This document shows, piece after piece, positions 33,801 to 42,375 of a DNA stretch of 64,000 bases. Numbering within the stretch: the first letter of the stretch is position 1; each line of letters begins with the position of its first letter. The notes beneath the pieces were generated by a model. The model was given only the letters and a program-made list of their open reading frames with translations, was not told the DNA's origin and ran no database searches. The translations under genes and the position numbers were made by a program. This DNA comes from Gibbula magus (taxonomy: Eukaryota > Mollusca > Gastropoda > Trochida > Trochidae), in assembly GCA_936450465.1 (NCBI GenBank), contig OW388293.1, positions 48,908,040-48,972,039 of the forward strand. Direction: 5' to 3'.

Positions 33801-34691
33801 ACACGTTTACTTCCGTTACTCGCTCCACGTGTGCAGCGGTAATTATTAAAGATCATTATGACACAAGTGATGTGGCAGCGAGAAAGGTCCGCGATGATAT
33901 ATACATCTGACACGGGATACACGTGGGTCGATATTTGACAATCACGTGAGCGGGTTCACGTGTTCTTGTAACTGGAGGCTGCGTTTGATTTGGTTGCTTG
34001 AGTGTCGAGTTCGCAAAGCAAACGCCGAGTACAAATAACAGATTAAAGAACGTTTTCCTACCTTTTGTAAGAACGCCACAGGCATTGTGGTTAATTCAGA
34101 TTCGTTTTAAAACAAATTATGAATTAACTATTTAACATTTTACAAATATATTGCTGTTATATTAAAGTTGTTTATTCATTTTTCTTAGGAAAATTAAAAT
34201 GTTTTGATAGTTGGGGCAAATTTAGATACTGGTGGGAACTATTGGGTCAACGAATGAGTCTAGTTCGCGGCATTTGATTAGAAATATCACAGCGCATGTA
34301 TCGAGTCAGCTCGACCCTCATGGTTTTAAATCAATCGTTACCCGCGTCTCATTTCCGTGCAGCACGATTTTTATGTTATGTTTACATGTTTCCCGCGCTG
34401 GATGTGGCATTATAAACATCATGTGTTTTGTGTTCCCGGAAATATTTTAATCCCCATGACTGGCATGTATTTCGATCACTGCATTCTCTACTCACTGAAA
34501 GGTTTGAAGTTGAATACAGCTCCTATTAGAGGCCAACTCCGTGGCCCGGACGGTGATGGCAATGCTTCGAAAGGTAGTAAATGGTCTGTGTCCAATATAC
34601 TCGGTGCTGCTGCACTCGCCTTCCCTGCCAGGAGTTCCAGGTGACCTTTAACATTCCGGGAACCCGCGCGGACGGCTCTAGGACACTGCAT
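18719..34691 (-). CDS. Mitochondrial-clan cytochrome P450, complete (9 coding exons, 521 aa)
   Basis: Coding exons: 34691-34496, 29888-29666, 29318-29137, 27264-27066, 26675-26501, 25876-25710, 24365-24284, 19980-19768, 18847-18719. All introns are GT/AG and every phase matches; the total is 1566 bp. The N-terminus (residues 1-30) is Arg-rich and almost free of acidic residues, as in a mitochondrial targeting peptide, and precedes a Pro-rich hinge. Landmarks: C-helix W145xxxR149, I-helix GGTDST (321-326), ExxR E378-R381, PERW at 433, heme loop FSFGPRKCVG with Cys463. These catalyse heme-thiolate monooxygenation; mitochondrial-clan members take electrons from adrenodoxin. Exon C's KHLLPPRSAV and exon G's RYPVPTGTARILQ are typical of the CYP10/24/27 group. 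The substrate cannot be inferred. An acceptor-like TTCTACTTTTAG lies just 5' of the ATG, so an upstream non-coding (or coding) exon is likely. Confidence 0.95.
19074..19107 (+). repeat. Poly-C tract
   Basis: 22 C, then T, then further C-rich sequence, in P450 intron 8 (between exons 8 and 9; poly-G on the sense strand of the gene). The adjacent A-rich stretch makes the local sequence unreliable. Confidence 0.9.
19768..19980 (-). CDS. P450 exon 8: PERF and heme-binding loop
   Basis: 71 codons, phase 0 on both sides. Starts TTVIMNNPRLLKNPEVV after acceptor CTATCTTCAG, contains VYRPERWLRN and LLPFSFGPRKCVGQRFAEQE, and ends ...IAVK before GTAATT. The heme thiolate ligand is Cys463. Confidence 0.96.
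20030..21040. other. P450 intron 7, unique part
   Basis: No repeat partner, exon or RNA gene recognised between exon 8 and the tandem arrays. Confidence 0.5.
21050..21325 (+). repeat. Degenerate ~51-bp tandem array (about 5 units)
   Basis: Units starting near 21083, 21130, 21181, 21232 and 21283 share 'actcacattatccaccttg' and 'gcaccgaacaactaat' with many substitutions. Lies directly before the 42-bp array but is unrelated to it in sequence. Confidence 0.75.
21342..23347 (+). repeat. 42-bp minisatellite, about 48 units, with a 9-unit higher-order repeat
   Basis: Unit: GAATTCCTCGTGTGAGGTAC then variants 'agcttgacatg', 'aactttacatg' or 'aattgacatg', then 'tcgttattatt' or 'tcgctagtatt'. Because 42 is a multiple of 3 and the unit lacks stops in several frames, long open frames appear on both strands (21342-22259 plus, 21277-22275 minus and others). 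Units 1-9 and 10-18 show the same order of variants, a 378-bp higher-order repeat. The right third is more diverged. It lies in P450 intron 7 and is very unlikely to be coding. Confidence 0.97.
23660..24065 (-). mobile_element. 5S rRNA-derived SINE
   Basis: The minus-strand head (about 24062-23960) matches the 3' half of 5S rRNA: GTAGTTCAGCAACAATGGGC, CACGGC, then CATGGGTGGGTTACCCGC, the Pol III internal control region. The body carries 'aaatgggtacctggtat' and the tail ends GCGCTATATAAATTGACTAT. The 46665-46890 fragment shares body and tail. Two overlapping plus frames here are chance. In P450 intron 7. Confidence 0.8.
24284..24365 (-). CDS. P450 exon 7
   Basis: 82 bp, acceptor TTGTTTCAG, donor GTAAGA. 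The split Arg codon completes ExxR, then RYPVPTGTARILQTD and LAGYFVPKD, the region between the K-helix and the meander. Too short for the ORF track threshold; recovered by phase and motif. Confidence 0.93.
24525..24880. mobile_element. TTAA MITE family 1, copy b
   Basis: TIR AGGGGCAGTAGCACGTT / ACGTGCTACTGCCCCT with TTAA at 24521-24524 and 24881-24884. The right TTAA is shared with the next element. In P450 intron 6. Confidence 0.92.
24885..25359. mobile_element. TTAA MITE family 2, copy a
   Basis: TIR AGGTACATCCATTGTGTT / AACACAATGGATGTACCT, TTAA at 24881-24884 and 25360-25363; 475 bp. Homologous over its whole length to 31729-32218. The minus frame 25136-25348 is a by-product. Confidence 0.9.
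25710..25876 (-). CDS. P450 exon 6: J/K helices with ExxR
   Basis: Acceptor TTTTCCCGCAG, donor GTAGGT. Reads TAKNTEFFLYALASNP, EEILREVG, LGNMPYLKACQKESF with the Arg codon split across the junction. ExxR (E378, R381) forms part of the conserved heme-pocket salt-bridge network. Confidence 0.95.
26501..26675 (-). CDS. P450 exon 5: I-helix
   Basis: Acceptor TTCCGTTCAG, donor GTGAGC. Contains FSHKAAQEAIQRG, WDPEKANFILSLF and VLQDLMVGGTDS. The GGTDS(T) block corresponds to the oxygen-activation motif AGxD/ET. The exon boundary falls inside this motif. Confidence 0.95.
27066..27264 (-). CDS. P450 exon 4
   Basis: Acceptor GATGTGTTGCAG, donor GTAAGT. Reads VISVVVFGKRMGFLDSD, followed by a 45-residue helical part ending MRMKTAADQAY. 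The 'VFGKRMG' segment corresponds to the E/F region 'LDxRLG' of mitochondrial P450s. Confidence 0.94.
27265..28078. other. P450 intron 3, unique part
   Basis: Small minus frames at 27503-27697 and 27737-27940 have no motif and no splice support. Confidence 0.45.
28079..28382. mobile_element. AGCGC-rich palindromic MITE, copy 1 (full)
   Basis: Ends ATAACAGCGAGCGCTTATAA and its inverse (28352-28371 region) form ~40-bp TIRs. Inside is a further hairpin, arms 28216-28245 and 28251-28280 ('ttcaagagaggttt' / 'aaacctctcttgaa'). Other copies: 30200-30402, 39815-40018. In P450 intron 3. Confidence 0.88.
29137..29318 (-). CDS. P450 exon 3: C-helix
   Basis: Acceptor CCTGACAG, donor GTAGGT. Begins NGPEWWEMRKGVQKHLLPP, holding the WxxxR heme-propionate motif (W145, R149), then VKYLPEQNRVTDEFINLL and YFRYAVE. 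Confidence 0.95.
29666..29888 (-). CDS. P450 exon 2
   Basis: Acceptor GTATGTTTCAG, donor GTAAGT. Codes for HTALTIPSLLDELHNELG, TFRLRLGKWYVCTADP and EKFPVRPALDLYETY, the A-helix/beta-1 and B-helix region. Overlapping frames in other registers are shadows. Confidence 0.95.
30200..30402. mobile_element. AGCGC-rich palindromic MITE, copy 2
   Basis: Starts GGGCTCCGTTCCATAACAGC and ends CTCTTGAACATGGCCC; same internal order as copy 1 ('cgaacgacacggtg'-like block, 'ctacgtagcgctacattgag'), but lacks copy 1's second half. In P450 intron 1. Confidence 0.85.
30829..31076 (-). mobile_element. tRNA-derived SINE, copy 3 (internally deleted)
   Basis: A and B box region at 31075-31012 on the minus strand (AGTGGTTAGCG, GGTTCGAATCC). 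The body shares 'ggctgaaactagccaaccat' and 'acagcagacaaagttgccga' with copies 1 and 2. Shorter body than the others. In P450 intron 1. Confidence 0.82.
31729..32218. mobile_element. TTAA MITE family 2, copy b
   Basis: Left TIR AGGTTCATCCATTGTGTT, right 'caatggatgtacatgtatct'; right flank TTAA (32219-32222), left flank mutated to TTGA. Homologous throughout to copy a. In P450 intron 1. Confidence 0.82.
32748..33085. mobile_element. TTAA MITE family 1, copy c
   Basis: TTAA at 32744-32747 and 33086-33089; TIR AGGGGCAGTAGCAC / GTGCTACTGCTCT. In opposite orientation to copy b relative to the internal sequence. The bases just left, AACTGTGCCT before the TTAA, look like the right TIR of a family 3 element. 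Confidence 0.88.
33090..34480. other. P450 intron 1, 5' part; no feature recognised
   Basis: AT-rich. The plus frame 34232-34450 and the plus 34357-34644 frame are chance or antisense to exon 1. Confidence 0.45.
34496..34691 (-). CDS. P450 exon 1: initiator ATG, mitochondrial presequence, Pro-rich hinge
   Basis: The ATG at 34691-34689 is the first Met in frame after an in-frame TAG. Residues 1-30 have Arg/Lys at 5, 8, 12, 15 and Ala-rich stretches; then LPFEALPSPSGPRSWPLIG, the Pro-rich hinge preceding the fold. Donor GTGAGT at 34495. The in-frame TAG is itself the AG of a good acceptor (TTCTACTTTTAG), so the annotated start may sit two bases into a spliced exon. Confidence 0.88.
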
Positions 34692-35324
34692 GTTCTAAAA
34701 GTAGAAGCGGGTCCGATAAGTGGTGAAAAAACCTTCAACTTGGATATGTGATGATTGCTTTCTCTGTGGATACATATTTAAATACGCAGGTGAGTGAAGC
34801 ATATTACGTAATGGATATGAAGTATATATAATATTTCCTATGGATTCTTACTCTTTGGAAACCGTTTTGCCAAACCGTTGATATATACAATTATGAGTTG
34901 TAAACAGTAACGTTTTAGTACATCTGTGTTTTACAGAATAAAGTTTGATATGAATGTATCATTTGTGGTATTTATACAACAGCAGAATGTAGATTGTTTT
35001 AAATTATCTATATCTCACTTACAGATTCTGAAAATGAAAAGTATAAGTGACATGTTTAAATCAATTAAAGACGTCATGCTTAAGCATCGATGATGTCCAC
35101 ATGTTCCCAAATATAATATATAATGAAATACGTGTGATAATGACGTTGAACCCGAAATCAATTCATCTCACGTAACACTTATCAATATAACCCGAGAGCA
35201 ATCACATTTCACGAAGTATATCAAAATTATATTTTAGTACAGAAGCTGAAGGAGGCAAATAAATCCACTCGAATGCACAATGAAATTACCTTTTCCCATC
35301 TTAATCAACTCCTTAAAGGTTTAA

Positions 35325-35784
35325 CGAGCCATTGAGTTTCCTTTGTGATATCTCGTCTGGTTTTAACACGTGCCGAAATATCGCTGATTTCAGTTCAACT
35401 AATTTCACTCGACTTGCATATTTAGTCCCAATTGCCAAATATATGATAATCACTTGTTTTCGATGATTGCAGAAACCGGCACTTGCCTCCCAGTTTCTTG
35501 CACAGTAGTTATACGCCGTATTAAACATTACCAACCTAAATTTGTCTGTTGTAGATAAGTTTCCAAAAATAGGTTTGACGAATTGACGTCGCCAGCCGCG
35601 GTGCATTAATTGTCATGTTTTCGATCAGTAATCACTCAGTCTACTTTCAACTATATATCATCATTTTAATGAGTCGCTTATCATAAAAACGTTAATTTTC
35701 AGCAACAAAAAGTACTTTTCGATAAAATAGCCCCCTTTATAACGATTTGGCATGTGTGACTCCAACAACGTACTCAATGGCTCT
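35325..35784. mobile_element. TTAA-flanked element family 4
   Basis: Left CGAGCCATTGAGT and right ACTCAATGGCTCT inverted repeats, TTAA at 35321-35324 and 35785-35788. Single copy in the window; the minus frame 35313-35606 is inside it. Confidence 0.6.
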
Positions 35785-35789
35785 TTAAG

Positions 35790-36925
35790 CTACATAGATA
35801 TACACCTATCTAAAATCGACATGATATATGACATGATCTGTCACTTTTAATTAGAATACATTGTTTGTTCAACCCGTAATCTTACTTCAAAACATAATGT
35901 CACAAAATGATTGTGGTACTTACATAGAGACAAAAAATGACAATTCGCCTTACAGCGTCAATCAATTTCGTTTACCTATTAAAACACGACCCTCTCAAGG
36001 AAGTTCTAAAGAATCAGTTATGGAGCTACAGCATGCGTTCTCTCCCATCTGCATAGTGTGTAAATTACAAGATTGTATTACTTTTATACTTGAAATAAAC
36101 ATTATCTTAAATTGTATACATAAATATTTTGTACATACATACACTTGTGGTTTTTTTTACATGTTACGTTACGTTACTAGATAAATACCATTCACTTGAT
36201 AAAAGATCAAATAATGTGTTTCTAAGTATACTATAACGTTTCACAAATATGTTTTACTGACAAAGTCCGATATACTAGACGTAGAACTGAGAAAACATAA
36301 GACAAAATTTATTACGTTAAACACAATTCCTCGCCTTACATGTGCTAATCATGGATTTAAATGGACATAAATATGAGATCAGACTTATCTACTTTTGCTA
36401 TTTAACGTGTCTGGTAACGAGTCATAGATCCCCAATTTCAGACAATTGAAGTAATTAGTAATAAAAACTACTGCATGTTAACAGTGAATCGAAGCGTAAC
36501 TTGTTAGCAGGCACGTTAATCACCATAGGTAGATACAAGTGAAACTCATCCTCGACGCAGTGTCCCTTTAATCATTTATGAATTTCTTTATATAACGATT
36601 AAAATATTTATTAAATTAAAAAAGAACTCGTATGTGCACACATAACAGAAAACATCAACAGATATTACGGAAACTGGCGAATAATGCACCCAAATCTACA
36701 ACTAGCATTGACTACAGGTGTATCTCAAAGGTTTGTTCATTTACTATTGCATCGAAGTACAAACAAACCGTTATACGTGATAGCAAGGCTAATATTAGCC
36801 TGATTCGTCTTTGTTCGTTCCGAGACATGTTTCAAAACAGTAAAAACTTTTTATCTACTTTTAAAGATATTTTACTTTATATGACAGATAGAAGAGACCA
36901 AATTTTAGAGAATTTTGTTTGTATG
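35790..36925. other. No recognisable feature
   Basis: Plus frames 35861-36184 and 36632-37003 carry no known motif; the second runs into an inverted repeat and is AT-rich like its surroundings. Confidence 0.4.
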
Positions 36926-36929
36926 TTCC

Positions 36930-37210
36930 TCGCTAAACTTCATCGTAAGAACAGGAAGATTTTCTGGAAAACAACTCTATACTGTGCTTTTAAAGATTTC
37001 TGACAGCATGTGATAGAAAGAAGGGGTCAAAGATTTGAAAAAAAATGTTTTGTATTTTTCTCACTTAACCTCATAGTAAGAACATACATATTTATAACAA
37101 CTGCTTGATGTGAACTTACACGACGTTTAGGACTATATACTTACTATTTCATTACATCGTGTATGTTCACATTAAAGAAGTTGTTATCCAGAAAATGTCC
37201 CTGTTCTTAT
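36930..37210. repeat. Inverted repeat with inner hairpin
   Basis: 'cgtaagaacagg.agattttctgg.aaacaac' (36943-36975) recurs inverted at 37175-37206. Between them 'gtgaac.tacacgacgt' (37108) pairs with 'acatcgtgta.gttcac' (37151). Looks like a decayed foldback element. Confidence 0.6.
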
Positions 37211-37214
37211 GTCT

Positions 37215-39470
37215 GCCACTTGTAAATGCTTAAACTTCATAGAACTATCGTACTAACCCAATCACCCCTCTCCCTTCTTGAAACTCTGAATCTACCTTTG
37301 TTTTATCAACGCAATTCATATCATATCATATCATATATATACGGTTCACGTTTGACCATTTTGAAAGAGGTGATCAAACTTTTAGGATGCAATTGTATTT
37401 AAAGCAACGTATCGACACAGCCGCTGTAGTTAGGCAATGTTATCGATCGATCCGTTCATTCACATATTGAGAATTGCTATTTGCAACAGGCTGCTGAAGT
37501 GAAGGCCTCAATGAGACTGTACCAGGAAGCGTATATAAAAATATAAATCTATGACCTTAAAAATCCATCGCACAATGATTCTGATATTATACTTGAAATA
37601 ATCAATTAACAAAATGCCATAATTAAAAAACAAAGATATGTTTGGTTAATATTGTTACTTACAAAAATCGCTTTTGATTAATCTAAATATGCATCCTGAA
37701 AGAAAATAATTAGAAATATGCAATAACGAAAACAATAATTTTCTTTGATCGGTGTTGAAGTGATGATTTAACAAAACATAGAAAAGACGAGAAACTTACT
37801 TCATATATAGGAATCCGTGTTACACAAATGGAGAAGCAGTGGTAAACTATTTAATTATAACTTTTCACGAGTATTTGACATATGTGTTCCCGTTCATGAA
37901 TATTAACTAGATCACGTGACTCTGTAACGGTTTCATTCATTGATGGATATGCGTCAGAGAAATAATGATTTGAGGGTCAAAGGTGACGTCAATGTACGTA
38001 AAAGTGGCTATACAATGTAACTAGCATATCGACATGAATATATCTTATCTTTGTCCGAAATAGTACTATAATGGAGAATTTATTAATATTACACATATAT
38101 AATATATATCGGAGACAATCTAAAATGTGTGTTTTGCAATTTCTAAAATAACCAGCTTCCTGTAGGTTTCTCTGCTTACATTTGTCATTATCACGTGTGT
38201 GTGTCCACGTTCAAGCGTCGTTCTGCTGATAGCACGATAAGTGGATGTGTTTGTGCTATAATATGCTGGGCTGCCATACATTAATAACCTTTAACTCACC
38301 TTTTCTGTAAACACATATTTCATTAAAACAATGTCCCAAAGATATATATTAAACTTGATATACATTTTCTGACTTGATATATTGGATATGATATGATTTG
38401 AAATATTTTATATATCATTAATCAAACTTTAAAAAAATATTTCATTTTTAAATTAAATATTTGTCTACGGGCGTGAGGGATGATAAAGATGAATATCCTG
38501 CCAGCCTTTAACTCAAAATAAATATATTATATTAATAAATTAGATATATTTTGTGACATATACCATCGTTGATGTAATGATTTAAATTCATTTCACATCT
38601 AGATTTACATTACGCGTTAAGATACATTTAATGAAATGCATACATCAAATTATTGTTACAATGATGTTAAGATAACTATTAAGAGGAAAAGACTTATCTG
38701 ATAATAGAGCCCATGGCTATATATTTCTTTTAAAGCTTCAGTCAATTGCACAATCATAGTTTTGTTAAGAAATGTGAAATTATTTTAAACGGCTTGACCT
38801 GAAAAGCAACGCCAACTTTCTAATCTAATTTAATCTTTCATCTTCTATAGCGCTTAAATTTCCAAGTTAACTGTTCACTGACGCTGCTATCTTTACGCCA
38901 GATGCGTATTACGTATTCCGTATGCATCGATGTAGTCCATACAGTGACTCAACGTACTCATCTTGGCATCGCCGAAGGAATGACGTCAGAACAGATTCTT
39001 TCTATTCTTTGCAGAAAGTCTGTTCTTTATCCAAGTGGTTTTACTGAATTATACAAAAAAACATGAATAGATCAATCATGCATTATACATGCTGGCTGTG
39101 GGTGATGTTGTGTACAGTCGTTACAATAGATCACACAAGGGATAAAAGTTCATACGTTTGTCTTAGAATAACATGTTTCCTGATGATAGTTGCGCAAGGG
39201 TGTCTTTCTCTTATGTTAATTGCTCTACATTCTGTCCAGATGTCCTACTGTCCATATGTACTACTGTCTGTACGTACTACTCAAGACGTTGTCTTAGTAC
39301 GAACACCACCTGTGAGATGGGCCATTGTTGTTATATGTCTTGATGTCACTGTTTCAATCACGTTTATCTCAAGGTCTGATGTTTCGATTAATGCATTATG
39401 TTAACGATGCGTGTCAAATTAAACTAATGTGAATGAAAACTTATCCCGGCTCAAAATTCAGACCTTAAAA
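37215..39470. other. Unannotated AT-rich sequence
   Basis: Short CATAT repeat at 37318-37340; otherwise no repeat partner and no exon-like segment. The plus frame 39063-39404 is hydrophobic but has no start context, family match or splice support. Confidence 0.4.
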
Positions 39471-39483
39471 TGAACAAATAATG

Positions 39484-40150
39484 TCAAGGTCACCACATTC
39501 TATTGGACCGTGTTTCTCTAGAAGAACATTTGTGGAGATATGATTAGAATCCATTGCGTGTTTCATGAGATATCTTGCTGTCAAGCTTACTTTATATTCA
39601 AGTACACAAGCCGAAAACGTCAAAGTCCAGCTGCCACCTTGAAAATAATGTCAAGGTCACCAAAATCTAATTAACTGTGTGTTTTTCAGGAGGAGATTTG
39701 TGGAAAATCCATTGAACGGCTCTTGAGATTTCCCGCTGTCAAATGTAAAATGGAAAAGTATAGTTGTCACCTTGAAATGAAGGTCAAGGTCACAACCCAA
39801 TGTTAAACCATTGCCGTGTTCAAGAGAGGTTTCAAAGTAATCGCTCAATTTGCGATTACTTTTAAACCTATCTTGAACGCGATTGCTCAATGAAGCGCTA
39901 CGTAGCAAGGCGAACAAAAATTTGCACCGTGTCGTTCAAGAGAGAATGAGCGCTACTTGAGCGCTACATTGAGCAATCAATGAGCGATTATAAGCGCTCG
40001 CTGTTATGGAACGGGGTCCACTACTCTCACTTTGGAGAACCTACGTGCACAATATGAATCCAGTGAATAGTATTTGAGTTATTCCATTTCGTACTAACGT
40101 CTGGGCGGACGGACGCAGTCGAATACCACATCCCGCTAAATGCTTGGCGG
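39484..40150 (+). repeat. Tandem ~170-bp repeat with GGAC end, split by a MITE
   Basis: Two units, each opening 'aatgtcaaggtcacca' (39480, 39648), with 'ttgtggag/aaaa' and 'gagatatcttgctgtcaa' / 'gagatttcccgctgtcaa'. A third partial starts 'gaaggtcaaggtcacaa'. After the MITE (39815-40018) the element ends GGGCGGACGGACGCAG and 'cttggcggggga'. Confidence 0.7.
39815..40018. mobile_element. AGCGC-rich palindromic MITE, copy 3
   Basis: Reverse orientation relative to 30200-30402: begins TGTTCAAGAGAGGTTTC and ends GCTCGCTGTTATGGAACGGG. Inserted into the GGAC-type repeat 39484-40150. Confidence 0.86.
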
Positions 40151-40159
40151 GGGATAATG

Positions 40160-41740
40160 ATATTTTACCAAGGGCATTTATAAACTTACTCTTTCCTGCA
40201 ATATTTCAGTTACATTGCAATCACAGTACAGATTACTCATTATATGAGTTAAAGGAAACGACGTTTGACGGGACAAAATCGTTTTCAATCACGAATGCCT
40301 TTATCCTAATTATACATTGTCTTGTTACATGTCTCATAGATTTCAGACTTTAAATCGGTCAGGGACAGTCACGTGGTCAGCAGACATGACATGAGCATTC
40401 CTCGTAATCACTATTACGTCACTATGGCCACTCTTAGGCCAATACTGTGTTTTTGTCATTTTACGCGTCACTAATGTGCATCCGCCAATCAACAGACATA
40501 ACAATGACTTGAAGGCATGTAAGCTCTGAGTCCAGAATGTCACCGGGAAGGATTATGTAAGAAACTCCCGCCATTTGACGTCATTAAGAAGCATCTACGC
40601 AGAGACCGGCTGTTCGCTGCAGTATTGTTGACTTCACCTTCATTGTCTCTTTACACAATCACTTCAGTTTGAAACGTTCTTCGGGAATAACAAACTAGGA
40701 GCAAATTTGAACTAATTGCAGAACGCAATATGTCGATATTTCTAGGTCTTCTTTGAAGGCAGTGCTTGATTCATGGCGTATGTCTCTTTGGGTAATTATT
40801 ACAAACAGGAAGGGAATTAAATTTTTATAAAATTAAAAAAATTTATTTTTTAAATTTTATATAATTTAATGATTTTATCCAGCCAAGCTGATACTAATGC
40901 TAGTTTGAAAGCTTTGAAACATCATATCTTTGTAAATACCCACTCGATTTGTGTCTTTTATGTCTTGTGGGAAAGTGTATCAATAATATATCTCCTTGCG
41001 CGTAGGGTTATAGGGTTGTTTTTTCAGGATTTTACTGGTTTTGAATAAAGCCTTTGATGTCACAGACATGTCCAATGTAAATTTGAAACCGATTGCTAAC
41101 AAAGCAAGACTTCTATTCCGGAAAATATACGATTGACTGAGGAAATTTTATTAGACGTTTGGTAATAAATGCAAATGTGTCACATTGCGTTCGTTTTACT
41201 ACGTGTATTTCAACATACTTCTGACTCTAGGAACTTCGAGGTTTACTTAACTTATAAAAAATACCATATACTAAAATATTGCACATTTAGAATGTGTTTC
41301 TTAGATTAGGGTTCTGAAAATGAACACATCTCAGAGGCTCAATTTTATTAAAAAAATTCAAATTTAAAAATTTCGTAAAGTAATACTTTCAGATGCTAAT
41401 GTCAGACTAGCATATGCAATGTAGGAATCCACCATCCATATTATGATATAACGAAATAGAACGTATTTCATCATTAATTAAATAAATAAACAAAAGTTAT
41501 ACACATGAAGACTTAAAAAAGGAACTCGTTCTGAGACAAACTTGTCAAGAAGCCATGGAATGAAGGCCATACCATGTATAGAGAACAGCACTCGTAAGAT
41601 CGTGAAGCCTTGCATGATCAGTTTTGCATGATAATTTATCTTCTTACTCGACTTCCATATTCACCCCCAATGCTTAATATATATAAATACATGAAAAAGT
41701 TGAGGAAGGTCTCACGTGAAGTAAATGTATATAAAAATAA
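40160..41740. other. No recognisable feature
   Basis: AT-rich spacer; the frames 40144-40353 and 40343-40543 overlap antisense and match nothing I recognise. Confidence 0.4.
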
Positions 41741-41772
41741 AATACTTCAGACGACACTTGCGGTAGATATCA

Positions 41773-41785
<13 letters not shown>
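41741..41785 (-). repeat. 45-bp segment shared with 51389-51437
   Basis: On the minus strand it reads 'aaaatgatatctac' and 'gcaagtgtcgtctgaagta', the same as the plus strand at 51392 with one change. In both places it abuts an (AT)n tract, suggesting a retroelement 3' end. Confidence 0.65.

Positions 41786-41850
<65 letters not shown>
41779..41850 (+). repeat. (AT)n microsatellite
   Basis: 72 bp of pure AT dinucleotide; continues after a 41-bp interruption as a second tract (41891-41904). A plus ORF ending IYIYIY is an artefact. Confidence 0.97.
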
Positions 41851-41854
<4 letters not shown>

Positions 41855-41890
41855 AGGTCCTAAAGACCGAAACAGCTGGCTGTCCATGGT
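41850..41890 (+). ncRNA. Hammerhead-ribozyme-like motif (degenerate)
   Basis: TGATGA (41850-41855), stem II GGTC/GACC with loop CTAAA (41856-41868), GAAA (41869-41872), stem III CAG/CTG with loop CTGG (41873-41882), then TC (41883-41884) at the expected cleavage site. The invariant C before TGATGA is replaced by A, and stem I would have to form from flanking AT repeats, so activity is doubtful. Such motifs occur in Penelope-like retroelements. Confidence 0.45.
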
Positions 41891-42375
41891 TATATATATA
41901 TATAACAACCAAGGATCACATCTGTCATTCTATCTACTTTAGTTCCAAAATTACGTTTGACTTAATGGCTGCTGTCCATTGTCGGGTTTTCGATCATGAC
42001 CCCGACTTTGAATGGTTGTTTTTTCATTATACTGAATTAATTGACCCTGAACTGGTTATTTTCGGTTCATGATTCTCAATTAAATAACACAAATTATAAA
42101 ATTGGAGATGTATGTGACCTCACCAACATGATCCATTTAATAGAGTCTATCATTTTTGTGACGTCACTATTGACCCTTCTCATTCCAAATACTATCTCTT
42201 TACATGTATACTATACTATATCTAGAGTTGTTATTATTGTTGTATGCGGATGTTTTATGTATTTTTGATGATATGGTGGTAGGTTTACAAAGAAAAATTT
42301 ATATTTTGTGCAAGTTCTGTAAATCATGAGGGTTACAGGTTAACATGGATAAGACAGAGATTTTAGTATTCCGAA

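Noticed and set aside
36632..37003. 123-codon plus ORF as a gene
   Set aside because: AT-rich codons, no motif, overlaps an inverted repeat at its 3' end.
39063..39404. Hydrophobic 113-codon ORF as a membrane protein
   Set aside because: Hydrophobicity follows from AT-rich sequence; no clear transmembrane periodicity, signal peptide or conserved motif.
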